DNA of 55,604 nucleotides from Oscillospiraceae bacterium (lineage in GTDB: Bacteria > Bacillota > Clostridia > Oscillospirales > Ruminococcaceae). Below the pieces are notes generated by a model, which saw only the letters and a list, made by a program, of their open reading frames with translations, was not told the DNA's origin and made no database searches. The DNA lies in the NCBI GenBank assembly GCA_009777725.1, contig WRLG01000022.1, positions 1-55,604 of the forward strand, given 5' to 3'. Made by a program: the position numbers and the translations under genes. This document shows positions 24,114-33,343 of this stretch, in pieces. The stretch's first letter is position 1; every line of letters starts with the position of its first letter.

Positions 24114-25301
24114 ATGATGAATGTTGAAGCCGTAAGAGCATATGTTTACGGCGGGTTGGCGAGTAGGGGGAACTTGGTTGAGCAAAAGTCGGTTTCTAAT
24201 GTGAGGAAGGATACTTTTACTCAAAGCAATTTTTCAAGAGAACCAATGAAGGCTTGGGAGCAAATGAAGGCAACCGGGATGGATTTGCGGGGGGTATGGG
24301 CTTTTTCAAACGGAAAATGGACACAAACACAAGCACCAGCTTTCACGCTTGAAGAGGTTGAGAAGAATTTCGAGCGGGTGCTTGATATGGCGAACGTGAA
24401 AATGCCGTCAGACCCCAGCCTTTCGCAAGAATATAAACAGCTTCTTGCATATTCAAACTCTCTTGAAGAAGCAGCTACAAGAATAAAAAATGCTGAGTTT
24501 TATCAAGGCAGATTGGAAACATCAGCTTTTTACAAAGAATTGCAAGAGAGCCTTTGGAACGATTTACAAAAGTATAAAAGCCCTAATGAAATGATAAGCA
24601 GCAGTAATGTTATGGGGTCTACATATATTAATCTTTACTGCCACAGTGTTTCAGTCGGAGTCATTGACCGCAATGTTAGGACGGCTTTGGAAAGAAACAA
24701 TGTCCCCGATGATATAACCTTTTCCGTTGACTATGATAATAACAGGAGGACATTTGTTTTGACGGAAATATCGGACGAAGTCTATCGCACACAGGTTGAA
24801 GATGCTTTGGATAGTGCTTTAAATGTTGGCAGTATACATAATATTTCCAGAGAAGCGGCATTTATATCAGGCAGAGTTGAGGAATATTACTATTCTTACA
24901 TGTCCGACATGCTGAAAGAGCACTTCGGGCAGGATATTAATGATTTATGGCTTGACGAAAACGGAAATATAAAAGGGGCAAATTACTCATTACAATCACA
25001 GCTTTGGGCAGAAAAGGGAAGTAACAACAATGAGCAAGGTATGCTGAAATACGGGTTTCTAGGTCTTGGCATCGGTAACGGGTTAAAACAGCTTTTAAGT
25101 ATGCCCGAATGTCACGAGAGCACAACCAAAATGGTTTTTGACAGCGATGGTTTCTATTTAAGTGCAGGTGATTTGAAGCTTGGCAGAGTTGATTACCCCG
25201 ACATACAAAATGACGAAAGGCTTCTAAAGCTTTATCACAACTTGATTTCAAATAATCAAAGCTATAAACTATGGTTAAACGATTGTAACGCGTTTAAATA
25301 A
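24114..25301 (+). CDS. Conserved-looking protein of unknown function
   Basis: 395 residues; ATG 24114 follows AAAGGA at nine bases (a second ATG follows directly). There is no signal peptide. The N-terminal 60 residues are polar with KAWEQMKATGMDLRGVW. The middle is helical (EEVEKNFERVLDMANV, LQESLWNDLQKY) and the C-terminal half contains YYYSYMSDMLKEHFGQDINDLWLDENGNI and a Ser/Gly-rich turn. I cannot name the family. A secreted-protein remnant follows 16 bases downstream on the same strand and may share the transcript. Confidence 0.6.
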   Translation: MMNVEAVRAYVYGGLASRGNLVEQKSVSNVRKDTFTQSNFSREPMKAWEQMKATGMDLRGVWAFSNGKWTQTQAPAFTLEEVEKNFERVLDMANVKMPSDPSLSQEYKQLLAYSNSLEEAATRIKNAEFYQGRLETSAFYKELQESLWNDLQKYKSPNEMISSSNVMGSTYINLYCHSVSVGVIDRNVRTALERNNVPDDITFSVDYDNNRRTFVLTEISDEVYRTQVEDALDSALNVGSIHNISREAAFISGRVEEYYYSYMSDMLKEHFGQDINDLWLDENGNIKGANYSLQSQLWAEKGSNNNEQGMLKYGFLGLGIGNGLKQLLSMPECHESTTKMVFDSDGFYLSAGDLKLGRVDYPDIQNDERLLKLYHNLISNNQSYKLWLNDCNAFK

Positions 25302-25317
25302 AGGAAGGAAAGTAAAA

Positions 25318-25629
25318 ATGAAAAATACAATAAAAATATTTCTTGCATTGGTAATATCTATTACAATTTGCCCATTGGTTTTTAACGCAAATGTTGGCGC
25401 AGCATCAACCGACATAGAATTTGGTTGGATTGATTCAAACACCTCGTTGCCATACCCTGAGTATTACACATATGATGGTTCTTGGGAAGAAGGAGATGTG
25501 TCTACATTTAAAGTATATACATCCGATGTGGACGAAACCGCAATTAAAATAGGCGGGCTAAGGCAAGGCGACATAATAAAAGTAAAGATTACAAACACAT
25601 TGGGTGATTATAATGAAACCTTTTTCTAA
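25318..25629 (+). CDS. Secreted protein fragment, probably truncated by toxin-antitoxin insertion
   Basis: 103 residues behind AAGGAAGG. The signal peptide (MKNTIKIFLALVISITICPL, cleavage near VGAAS) is followed by a strand-rich segment that ends abruptly at GDYNETFF. The stop overlaps the last codon of the minus-strand PIN toxin by three bases. The short length and the end inside a beta-sheet-like stretch suggest the rest was lost when the toxin-antitoxin pair arrived. The original function is unknown. Confidence 0.6.
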   Translation: MKNTIKIFLALVISITICPLVFNANVGAASTDIEFGWIDSNTSLPYPEYYTYDGSWEEGDVSTFKVYTSDVDETAIKIGGLRQGDIIKVKITNTLGDYNETFF

Positions 25630-26039
25630 GCAAGGCTTAAAAAATTATCAGGAGAAATTACTTGTGCCAATGCGGAATCTACTTGTAGAAACAATTTATC
25701 GTTGGAAACAATATAATCAATATCATCTTTGTCGGCACAAACGACAACCACAGCATCCTCAAAATCAGACATTGATAGATTTAGGGCTGAAATGCAGTCG
25801 TCGCCATCAACACTGATAATTACAAGTATATTAAACAAGTCCCGCAATGCCTTCCGCGCTGAAGTATCGCCTAACCTCTTAGATACTATAAAATAGATGT
25901 CCGTGATACTATTGACCGTAACAGCCGCCTCTATTTCTTCTCGACCGATCATATTAAATATTTTCCCGACCGATTCAGCGTAAGGCTCACGGGAAAGAAT
26001 ATGATCCAATATTACATTGGTATCAAGTAATATTTTCAT
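25626..26039 (-). CDS. PIN-domain ribonuclease toxin
   Basis: 137 residues. PIN fold with the acidic residues expected for Mg-dependent RNase activity: Asp6 in ILLDTNVILD, an Asp in NSITDIYFI, and Asp residues in SMSDFEDAVVVVCADKDDIDYIVSND. It belongs to the PIN_3 type (PF13470). Its ATG overlaps the antitoxin stop by four bases, so the pair is translationally coupled. It probably cleaves RNA when not bound by the antitoxin. Confidence 0.85.
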   Translation of the reverse strand: MKILLDTNVILDHILSREPYAESVGKIFNMIGREEIEAAVTVNSITDIYFIVSKRLGDTSARKALRDLFNILVIISVDGDDCISALNLSMSDFEDAVVVVCADKDDIDYIVSNDKLFLQVDSALAQVISPDNFLSLA

Positions 26040-26317
26040 TTTGACAAAATCCTTTCCTCTCGTTCCCTGTCTAAATCGACCTCATGACCTGCCAAAAGAC
26101 CAGTCAAAGCCTTGACCGATCTTTCTTTTTGCTCCCTCGTAATACCGGGAGTTTTTTTATCTAACGCTAAATCAAATGGGATTCTCCTTTGACGAGCCAC
26201 CATTTTTACATAAACATTAAGACCCGCCGCCATAGTTAGACCCAACTCATTAAAAACCCGTTCAGCTACCTGTTTATCGGATTCGTCTAACCTTACCGTA
26301 TAATTTACTGCTGCCAT
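26036..26317 (-). CDS. RelB/DinJ-family antitoxin
   Basis: 93 residues behind AAGGAGGG. The N-terminal ribbon-helix-helix pattern (NYTVRLDESDKQVAERVFNELGLTMAAGLNVYVKMVARQRRIPF) is that of RelB/DinJ. It would bind the promoter as a dimer and neutralise the toxin through its charged C-terminus. The usual partner is a RelE-type toxin. A PIN partner is a mixed pairing that also occurs in Clostridia. Confidence 0.85.
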   Translation of the reverse strand: MAAVNYTVRLDESDKQVAERVFNELGLTMAAGLNVYVKMVARQRRIPFDLALDKKTPGITREQKERSVKALTGLLAGHEVDLDREREERILSK

Positions 26318-26491
26318 ATTTAACCCTCCTTAATTATATATTAAGTATATTATACTCCTTTTATACATTGATTGCAATGCTTAAATTGTTAATTTTTTAT
26401 TACGGGCTTGACATCAAAGTTTTGACGAATACGTGGACGAATTAAGTTTGGATTGTTAAAGCAATCGGTTCAAGCCTTAACCAAATAAAAA

Positions 26492-26539
26492 AATAATAAA
26501 AGCGCATGAAAAAACTTTTTTTACGCGCTTTTTATTATT
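26492..26539. terminator. Terminator-like hairpin without a gene in front
   Basis: AATAATAAAAGCGC pairs with GCGCTTTTTATTATT with one bulge, with an inner A/T stem. The GCGC core resembles the amidase terminator at 23028-23063. Confidence 0.6.
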
Positions 26540-26564
26540 CAAGGTGGTTAACTCAACGCGTCAA

Positions 26565-26597
26565 ATGACATATTTTACCAAGTAATTTTGATATAAT
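26565..26597 (+). promoter_or_regulatory. spoIIE promoter with long 21-base spacer
   Basis: ATGACA (26565-26570), 21 bases, TATAAT (26592-26597). At the standard 17-base distance there is no -35 match. In Bacillus subtilis the Spo0A-activated sigma-A promoters of spoIIE and spoIIG have the same long spacing, so a Spo0A-dependent promoter is plausible. Confidence 0.5.
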
Positions 26598-26649
26598 AAT
26601 TAATACCTATCTGAAAAAGGTTAAAAATATCAAAAGGAACGTGAAAAAT

Positions 26650-28698
26650 ATGCCGCTCAGAGTAAAACAAAGGGAAGATGAAATCAAGGAATTTACCGTA
26701 ATTGAAGACAAAGGCAAGGCAGAGCCCTTTAAGCCGGGACTGCTTTTGTGCGCGTTGTTCGCTTTTTTGCTAAGCAGGTCAAATATCGGAGGGAGCGGTG
26801 CTCCTGCGGCGGCGGCGTTTATGGCGGCTTTAAGCCCTGTTCAATGCTTTGCGGCGTTTGCGGGGCTCGCGGCGGCGATTTTCCTGTCGGGCAATATCGG
26901 CGCGTACATTACGGAGGCGGCGGCGGCTCTTGTCATTATTTCGGTTAAATACGCTGTCAGCAGAACTAAAAAGCAACCCTCCGCCGCTTTGAGCTCGGTC
27001 TGCGCGGGCGGGATTTATTTAGCTTGCGGCTTGGTGACAGCTCTGTTTTTTCGGATTACTCCCGCTTTGGTTCTGGCAGTAATGTTCAGAGCCGCGCTTT
27101 GCTTTATAATAGCCTACTTTATCCTTGAATTTTTCGCCGATTTCGGTAAAAGCGGTCAAATCCATATTTCGGGTGATAAAAGCATATCCGTAGCGGTCAT
27201 ATACATATTAATCATATGCGCTTTAGCATCGCTGACGCTCGGTTATTTTAACATAGGGCGGGCTTTCGGAGCGTTTGCACTGCTGACGGTCACAGCCAAG
27301 CGCGGAGCGGCGGGCGGGGCGGCGGCGGGCGCGCTTACCGCCTTGGGGCTGATGCTGGCATCCTACGATTTAGGAAGAAGCGCGGTCATTTTAACCTGCG
27401 CCGGACTTTTGGCGGGTGTTCTGTCAAACAACGGAAGGCTGACCGTTTCGGTTGCATTTATAACGGCAAGCTTTATAGGGACTGTTATTACAGGTATGCA
27501 CGCGGGAAGCGCAGGGCTTTTGTTTGACGCGGCAATCGCTTCGATTTTATTCGCGCTGCTGCCGGCTCAGCTTTGTGTCGGTCTGCTCGCGGAAACGGCA
27601 AAGGAAACAGCGGACAGAACTCCGGCGCAGAGACTGGATTTCGCCGCCGCCGCCCTGCGTGGTGTTAAAGGCACGGTTACAAAAGCGTCAAAGGCTTTAT
27701 CGGGCGGGCGGGAATACCCCAAGGCGGAGACGGAAGCCGCTGTCGAGTATCTCACGGCGGTTGAGGGTGCTCTTGATTCGCTCAGGCAGTTCGATGATTT
27801 GCCGTTTTGCGATACAGTTAAGGCGGCTGCGGTCAAGAGGGCTCTTGGCGTGTGGGGCGCGAGAGATGTAAGCGTTTCGTTTTTTTACGATACGCAGGGG
27901 CATGTTTTTATTGAATGTTATTACGAAAAAAAGAACACCGCAAATATGGACTCAATAATAAAAAAAATATCGGGCATCGCCGATAAGGAGCTGGATATTC
28001 CCCATATAACCAATTTAAGCGGCGTTACAAGGCTTTGCCTGCACGAGCCCCCTCCCCTGACGGCGGAGGTTGGGCTCGCCCGCAGGTCCGGCTCCGAAAA
28101 AAACGGCGGAGAGGATATAAGCGGCGACTCGGAAAATTATTTCAGCGATGGGTTGGGAAAAATGTTCTTTATCCTGTCCGACGGAATGGGGATGGGCGGC
28201 AGGGCGGCGGTTGAGAGCCGCATGACCGTTTCGATTATGACCGACCTGCTGAAAGCGGGGTTTGAAGCGGAAGCTTGCTTTCAGCTTACAAACCTTTTAA
28301 TGAACGCCAAATCCTCCGATGAAATATTTTCCACCGTTGATTTGCTTATACTGAATCTTTTTTCGGGAAAAACAGTTCTTATAAAATCGGGCGCGCCGGC
28401 TACTCTTGTAAATTCAAAGGGAATCGTTAAAATCATTGAAGCCGGTACAATGCCCAGCGGAATTATAGGCAGTGCAGACTTTGAAAAACGAACCTTGAAG
28501 CTAAGGGAGGGGGACTGCGCCGTGATGACGACCGATGGCATAGGCGAGAATTGTTTTCCTAAAATTAAGGAGCTTATGCTGTCCCAGGGAGTCGGTGCTC
28601 AGTACTCGTCAGACGAGATTATTAAGTACGCCTGCGAGAACGAAATATCCCGCCCGGACGACAAAACTGTAATAACAATCAAAGTTCATTCATCATAA
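26650..28698 (+). CDS. spoIIE: Stage II sporulation protein E (PP2C phosphatase)
   Basis: 682 residues; ATG 26650 lies ten bases after AAAAGGAA, better spaced than the GTG at 26641. The N-terminal part (about 30-320) is a series of hydrophobic segments, consistent with the ten-helix membrane domain. A middle regulatory region follows. The C-terminal PP2C domain (about 480-682) has FILSDGMGMGGRAAVESR near residue 505, VDLLILNLF, and DCAVMTTDGIGE. In sporulation SpoIIE sits at the polar septum and dephosphorylates SpoIIAA to release sigma-F. Its presence suggests a spore former or recent descendant. Usual length is about 820, so the N-terminal and middle regions are somewhat short. Confidence 0.88.
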   Translation: MPLRVKQREDEIKEFTVIEDKGKAEPFKPGLLLCALFAFLLSRSNIGGSGAPAAAAFMAALSPVQCFAAFAGLAAAIFLSGNIGAYITEAAAALVIISVKYAVSRTKKQPSAALSSVCAGGIYLACGLVTALFFRITPALVLAVMFRAALCFIIAYFILEFFADFGKSGQIHISGDKSISVAVIYILIICALASLTLGYFNIGRAFGAFALLTVTAKRGAAGGAAAGALTALGLMLASYDLGRSAVILTCAGLLAGVLSNNGRLTVSVAFITASFIGTVITGMHAGSAGLLFDAAIASILFALLPAQLCVGLLAETAKETADRTPAQRLDFAAAALRGVKGTVTKASKALSGGREYPKAETEAAVEYLTAVEGALDSLRQFDDLPFCDTVKAAAVKRALGVWGARDVSVSFFYDTQGHVFIECYYEKKNTANMDSIIKKISGIADKELDIPHITNLSGVTRLCLHEPPPLTAEVGLARRSGSEKNGGEDISGDSENYFSDGLGKMFFILSDGMGMGGRAAVESRMTVSIMTDLLKAGFEAEACFQLTNLLMNAKSSDEIFSTVDLLILNLFSGKTVLIKSGAPATLVNSKGIVKIIEAGTMPSGIIGSADFEKRTLKLREGDCAVMTTDGIGENCFPKIKELMLSQGVGAQYSSDEIIKYACENEISRPDDKTVITIKVHSS

Positions 28699-28739
28699 TT
28701 TAAAAATTTAAGCTTATTTATTGTATATTATTAACATAT

Positions 28740-28786
28740 CAAGTGTTTAGTTTAGTTAAAATTGTAGAATTATAACAAAAACACTT
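28740..28786 (+). promoter_or_regulatory. Inverted repeat overlapping the glgB -35 box
   Basis: CAAGTGTTT (28740-28748) and its exact complement AAACACTTG (28778-28786). The right arm runs into the -35 hexamer, so it could be an operator or a weak terminator for spoIIE. Confidence 0.45.
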
Positions 28787-28813
28787 GCAATCTGAAATAA
28801 ATTTTGTTAAAAT
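28785..28813 (+). promoter_or_regulatory. Promoter of the glgBCDA operon
   Basis: TTGCAA (28785-28790), 17-base spacer, TAAAAT (28808-28813). The leader is about 100 bases. Confidence 0.6.
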
Positions 28814-28922
28814 ATAACTAATAATAATTATCGTTAAACTATGGCAAAGGCAAAGCAGACGGACAGAACGGACAGAAATGAGATTGTTAAAAAATACCAT
28901 TAAAAAGAAGGAGTATTCTGTA

Positions 28923-30890
28923 ATGAAGTCAATTGATTCGCGAACACTGTCCGAGCATGAGTTTCCGCTTCACATTTTCCACGAGGGAACAAATTATGAT
29001 TGCTTTGATTTTTTCGGAGCGCATAAGGGCGAAAAGGACGGTGAAAAAGGCGTTTATTTCCGCGTTTGGGCTCCGCACGCTAAAGCAATATCGCTGGTAG
29101 GAGATTTTAACGAGTGGAAGCACGGCAAAAATCCAATGGAACGGTTAGATTTCGACCCATCGGTATGGGTGACCTTTGTACCCGGAGTTGAGAATTTTTT
29201 CACATACAAGTACAGCATTGAGACAGCGCATAAAAGTATCGTGCTGAAAGCCGACCCCTACGGCACTCATATGGAAACCAGACCCAGCACCGCCACCAAG
29301 TACTATGATATTACCAACTACAAATGGAACGATAAAGCATGGTATAAGAAAAAGGCGTTAGTCAACCCCTATAAAAGCCCTATGAACATATACGAGGTTA
29401 ACATAGGCTCTTGGAAAACTTACGAAAACGGCAAGCCTTTCAGCTACACAAAATTTGCCGATGAAATTATCCCCCACCTTAAAGATTTAAACTATACCCA
29501 CATAGAGCTTATGCCGCTCGCGGAATACCCGTTTGACGCTTCTTGGGGCTATCAGGTTATAGGGTATTATTCTCCGACCTCACGCTACGGAACGCCCGAT
29601 GATTTTATGGCTATGGTTGATAAGCTTCATCAAGCAGGAATCGGCGTTATACTTGACTGGGTGCCCGCGCATTTTCCGAAAGACGCGGCGGGCTTATTCG
29701 AGTTTGACGGTGACTGCTTATATGAATATACAGACCCGTTGAAAAGGGAGCACCTTACTTGGGGAACAAGGGTTTTTGACTACGGCAGACCCGAGGTTCG
29801 CGCTTTTCTCATATCGAACGCCCTTTACTGGATTGAGAAATTTCATGTTGACGGTTTGAGGGTGGACGCTGTCGCCTCAATGCTCTATCTTGATTATGAC
29901 AGGCGGGAATGGCGACCCAACAAAGACGGCGGGCATGAGAATTACGAGGCTATAGATTTCTTCCGCAAGCTTAACTCGGCTGTATTCAGCCGCAACCCCA
30001 ATGTTTTTATGGTCGCGGAGGAATCGACCGCATGGCCCTTGGTTACAAAGCCGGTTGATATAGGCGGCTTAGGGTTTAACTTTAAGTGGAACATGGGCTG
30101 GATGAACGACATGCTGGATTACATGAGGATGGACCCCATCTACCGCGCCAATAACCACGGAAAGCTTACCTTCTCGTTCTTCTATTGCTTCAGCGAAAAT
30201 TATATTCTGCCTATCTCTCACGATGAGGTGGTTCACGGCAAGGCTTCTCTTTGGAATAAAATGAGCGGCGCTTCGACTGAGCACAAGTTTGCATCTTTAC
30301 GCACCTTTATGGCTTATATGCTCGCTCACCCGGGCAAAAAGCTTAACTTTATGGGTAACGAATTCGGTCAGCGGATTGAATGGAAGTATGACGCAGGGCT
30401 TGAATGGGGCAATATTAACGATATAGAGAACGCGCAAACGCTTGAATGCAGTAAAGCCCTTAATAAGCTTTATATTGAAAACGCTCCGTTCTGGGAAAAT
30501 GACGATTCATGGACCGGGTTTGCTTGGATTTGCCATGACGATTACATGCAGAGCGTAATCGCTTTCAGACGTATCGACGACAAAGGGAAGGAAATCATTG
30601 CTGTCTGCAACTTTGTCCCGGTGGAAAGGAAGGATTACCGAATCGGCGTTCCCTTTGAGGGGACATATGAGCAGGTCTTTTCGACCGATGAAGCGCGCTT
30701 CGGCGGAAGCGGTGTTGACAATAAAAAGAAAAAATCGGAGGATTATTCAATGCACGGGTATGACCAGTCAATTACCTTGGATATTCCCGCGCTTTCAGTA
30801 ATGTATCTCAAATGCACTCCTCTTAAAAAACGCAAGGCTAAATCGGAAAAAGAGGAGGATGGTAAAGAACCGTTAACGGCTGACAACTAA
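28923..30890 (+). CDS. glgB: 1,4-alpha-glucan branching enzyme
   Basis: 655 residues from ATG 28923, nine bases after AAGGAG. The N-terminal CBM48 domain (about 35-130: YFRVWAPHAKAISLVGDFNEW) is followed by the GH13 barrel with the nucleophile Asp in DGLRVDAVASMLYLDY, the acid Glu in VFMVAEESTAW, and SHDEVVHGK. It moves alpha-1,4 chains into alpha-1,6 branches in glycogen. The C-terminus has a charged tail (KKRKAKSEKEEDGKE) beyond the usual all-beta domain. It is first in an operon with glgC, glgD and glgA, all on the same strand with short gaps. Confidence 0.95.
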   Translation: MKSIDSRTLSEHEFPLHIFHEGTNYDCFDFFGAHKGEKDGEKGVYFRVWAPHAKAISLVGDFNEWKHGKNPMERLDFDPSVWVTFVPGVENFFTYKYSIETAHKSIVLKADPYGTHMETRPSTATKYYDITNYKWNDKAWYKKKALVNPYKSPMNIYEVNIGSWKTYENGKPFSYTKFADEIIPHLKDLNYTHIELMPLAEYPFDASWGYQVIGYYSPTSRYGTPDDFMAMVDKLHQAGIGVILDWVPAHFPKDAAGLFEFDGDCLYEYTDPLKREHLTWGTRVFDYGRPEVRAFLISNALYWIEKFHVDGLRVDAVASMLYLDYDRREWRPNKDGGHENYEAIDFFRKLNSAVFSRNPNVFMVAEESTAWPLVTKPVDIGGLGFNFKWNMGWMNDMLDYMRMDPIYRANNHGKLTFSFFYCFSENYILPISHDEVVHGKASLWNKMSGASTEHKFASLRTFMAYMLAHPGKKLNFMGNEFGQRIEWKYDAGLEWGNINDIENAQTLECSKALNKLYIENAPFWENDDSWTGFAWICHDDYMQSVIAFRRIDDKGKEIIAVCNFVPVERKDYRIGVPFEGTYEQVFSTDEARFGGSGVDNKKKKSEDYSMHGYDQSITLDIPALSVMYLKCTPLKKRKAKSEKEEDGKEPLTADN

Positions 30891-30932
30891 CAACTAAATT
30901 GGTTAATTATTACTGAAGGAGGCTAAAATATA

Positions 30933-32135
30933 ATGTATACTAAAAAAGAATGTGTGGCAATGCTTTTGGCGGGCGGACAGGGAAGCAGGCTTTACGCGCT
31001 TACGCAGGACATGGCAAAGCCTGCCGTACCTTACGGAGGCAAGTACAGGATTATTGATTTCGCGCTTTCTAACTGCACAAACTCCGGCATCGATACCGTT
31101 GGCGTACTTACCCAGTACCAGCCGCTTGTTTTGCATGAATATGTCGGGAACGGGCAGCCTTGGGACTTAGATAAGCTTTACGGAGGAGTTCACGCGCTCC
31201 CGCCGTATCAAACGGCTTTGGGTGCTTCTTGGTATGAGGGTACGGCTAACGCGATTTATCAGAACATGAGCTTTATAGAGCGTTATTCACCCGAGTATGT
31301 CATTGTGCTCGGCGGCGACCATATTTATAAGATGGATTATTCCCTTATGGTAGCAGAGCACAAGAACAAGGAAGCGGACTGCACGATAGCCGTGCTTGAC
31401 GTTTCTAAAGAAGAGGCTTCGCGCTTCGGCATTATGACCTGCAACGAGGAAGGCAGAGTGGTAGACTTTACCGAAAAGCCCAAAGAGCCTAAATCAACCT
31501 TGGCTTCAATGGGAATATACGTGTTTACTTGGGATAAGCTAAAGAAATACTTGATTGAAAATGAGAACGCAAATACCGGCTCTAAAGACTTCGGCAAGGA
31601 TATAATCCCCGCCATGCTCGCGGATAAGCAGCGCATGTACGCCTACGCCTTTGACGGCTACTGGAAAGACGTGGGAACGCTTGACTCCCTTTGGGAAGCA
31701 AATATGGACTTGCTCAACCCGAACCTGCCCATTAACCTTTACGACCCGGGCTGGAAGATGTATTCGAGAAGCCCGGTCATGCCTCCGCTTAATATCGGTC
31801 CAGGCGCGGAAATAAACAACTCTATGGTTAACGACGGCTGCGATATTAACGGTAAGGTAACTTTCTCTATTTTATTCGACGGCGTTACCATTGAGGAGGG
31901 CGCAACGGTAAATTACTCAATCGTTATGCCGGGCTCGGTAATTAAGTCGGGTGCGGTCGTGGAATTCGCGATTGTCGGTCAGGATTGCGTAGTCGGCTCG
32001 GATTCGCATATCGGAGCTACGCCGGACGCTTCCAAAAACATTGAGGACTGGGGAATTGCCGTTATCGGGCACAGCATTGAGGTGTCTAAGAACGCGAAAG
32101 TCGCACCTAAAGAAATTATCTCGGAAAACATATAA
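30933..32135 (+). CDS. glgC: Glucose-1-phosphate adenylyltransferase, catalytic subunit
   Basis: 400 residues behind AAGGAGG. The nucleotidyltransferase domain starts with [16 protein letters not shown] and has [22 protein letters not shown] and [13 protein letters not shown]. The C-terminal left-handed beta-helix has repeated I-type hexapeptides ([22 protein letters not shown]). It makes ADP-glucose from ATP and glucose-1-phosphate, the committed step of glycogen synthesis. In Firmicutes it works with GlgD, encoded next. Confidence 0.95.
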   Translation: MYTKKECVAMLLAGGQGSRLYALTQDMAKPAVPYGGKYRIIDFALSNCTNSGIDTVGVLTQYQPLVLHEYVGNGQPWDLDKLYGGVHALPPYQTALGASWYEGTANAIYQNMSFIERYSPEYVIVLGGDHIYKMDYSLMVAEHKNKEADCTIAVLDVSKEEASRFGIMTCNEEGRVVDFTEKPKEPKSTLASMGIYVFTWDKLKKYLIENENANTGSKDFGKDIIPAMLADKQRMYAYAFDGYWKDVGTLDSLWEANMDLLNPNLPINLYDPGWKMYSRSPVMPPLNIGPGAEINNSMVNDGCDINGKVTFSILFDGVTIEEGATVNYSIVMPGSVIKSGAVVEFAIVGQDCVVGSDSHIGATPDASKNIEDWGIAVIGHSIEVSKNAKVAPKEIISENI

Positions 32136-32204
32136 CCGGGCTCATTGAAGCAACATTTAAAATTTTATTCGTTTAAGGAGTATGTGAAAGGGAGTGTAAT
32201 TGCA

Positions 32205-33329
32205 ATGGCTGCAACAAAAAGAAAGATTTTGGGGCTTATTTTTTCAGATATGCACGATGCCGTTATTTCCGACCTCACAAAGGAGCGGACTATGGGCTCG
32301 GTTTTGTTCGGAGGTCGTTACAGGTTAATTGATTTTCCGCTTTCCGGTATGGTTAACAGCGGTATACACGAGGTTGGAGTTATCACTAAATCAAATTACC
32401 AATCGCTTTTGGACCACTTGGGTTCGGGGCGCGAATGGGATTTGGCAAGGAAAAAAGGCGGTCTTCATCTACTGCCGCCGTTTTCGCACGTAGCGAGCGG
32501 AATTTACAGGGGCAGGCTGGAGGCTCTGTACGGAGTTTGGAGCTTTATCGGACATTCCGATGCTAATTATGTTGTTCTTTCGGATTGCGATGTAATTGCG
32601 AACATGGATTATTCCAAGGTAGTCGAGCACCATATTTCAACCGGCGCGGACATTACCAGCGTCTACGCAAATGACAATCTATCGGTTGAGCAGGCGCAAA
32701 GCTCTACCGTTTTCGGGCTGAATGATGAGGGACGCATTGTCGATGTCCTGCTCAATCCGCATATCAGCGGTTCTTGTAATGTTTCGCTTAATACCTTTGT
32801 TTTAAGCAAGGAATTTTTAAAGAACATCGTACTTGAAGCGGCTTCAAGGAGCTTATACCGCTTTGAACTGAGCATACTTCAAGCACGTGCGGGCGACTAT
32901 AAAATCATGGGCTACTGCCATGATGATTATTTCAGCAGGATTACCTCAATGTATGATTATTATAACTCGAACATGCGCCTGCTGGACGGCGCGGAGCGTA
33001 AAAAACTCTTTAAAACCAACAGCCCCATCTACACCAAGGTCAGAGATAACCCGCCCGCTAAATTTGAAGAATGCAGCGTTAAAAATTCTCTTATCGGCGA
33101 TGGAAGCATTATTGAGGGAACAGTTGAAAACTGCGTATTGTTCAGAGGGGTAAGGGTTAAGAAAGGCGCGGTTGTAAAAGACTCCATACTTATGCAGGAT
33201 ACGGTAATAGGAGCAAATTGCGATATAAGCTGTGTAATTACGGACAAGAACGTAAAGGTAAGCGACAAGAGGATGCTTACGGGCTCTAAGAACTATCCGC
33301 TGTTTTTGGGTAAAGGCGCGGAGATTTAG
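32205..33329 (+). CDS. glgD: GlgD, regulatory subunit of ADP-glucose pyrophosphorylase
   Basis: 374 residues from ATG 32205 behind AAAGGGAG. It is homologous to GlgC over its whole length, but the catalytic GGxGxRL loop is replaced by GLIFSDMHDAVIS, as in GlgD proteins. It keeps GGRYRLIDFPLSG and YVVLSDCDVIANMDY, and the C-terminal beta-helix. In Bacillus-type enzymes GlgD has little activity alone and raises GlgC activity in a GlgC-GlgD complex. The gap to glgA is 14 bases. Confidence 0.93.
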   Translation: MAATKRKILGLIFSDMHDAVISDLTKERTMGSVLFGGRYRLIDFPLSGMVNSGIHEVGVITKSNYQSLLDHLGSGREWDLARKKGGLHLLPPFSHVASGIYRGRLEALYGVWSFIGHSDANYVVLSDCDVIANMDYSKVVEHHISTGADITSVYANDNLSVEQAQSSTVFGLNDEGRIVDVLLNPHISGSCNVSLNTFVLSKEFLKNIVLEAASRSLYRFELSILQARAGDYKIMGYCHDDYFSRITSMYDYYNSNMRLLDGAERKKLFKTNSPIYTKVRDNPPAKFEECSVKNSLIGDGSIIEGTVENCVLFRGVRVKKGAVVKDSILMQDTVIGANCDISCVITDKNVKVSDKRMLTGSKNYPLFLGKGAEI

Positions 33330-33343
33330 GAAGGTGAGATGAT

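Larger units (their letters stand above)
26318..26640. other. 323-base intergenic region between divergent genes
   Basis: No gene is supported. It contains the upstream region of the antitoxin (AT-rich, 26330-26400), then TTGACGAA (26422-26429), a Spo0A-box-like motif, and a second GGACGAA, then a hairpin terminator at 26492-26539 with no gene pointing into it, and the spoIIE promoter (26565-26597). A short unannotated RNA ending at the hairpin is possible. Confidence 0.5.

Noticed and set aside
26440-26480. tRNA-like segment with GGTTCAAGCC
   Set aside because: The bases flanking the loop do not pair and no acceptor or anticodon stem can be built.
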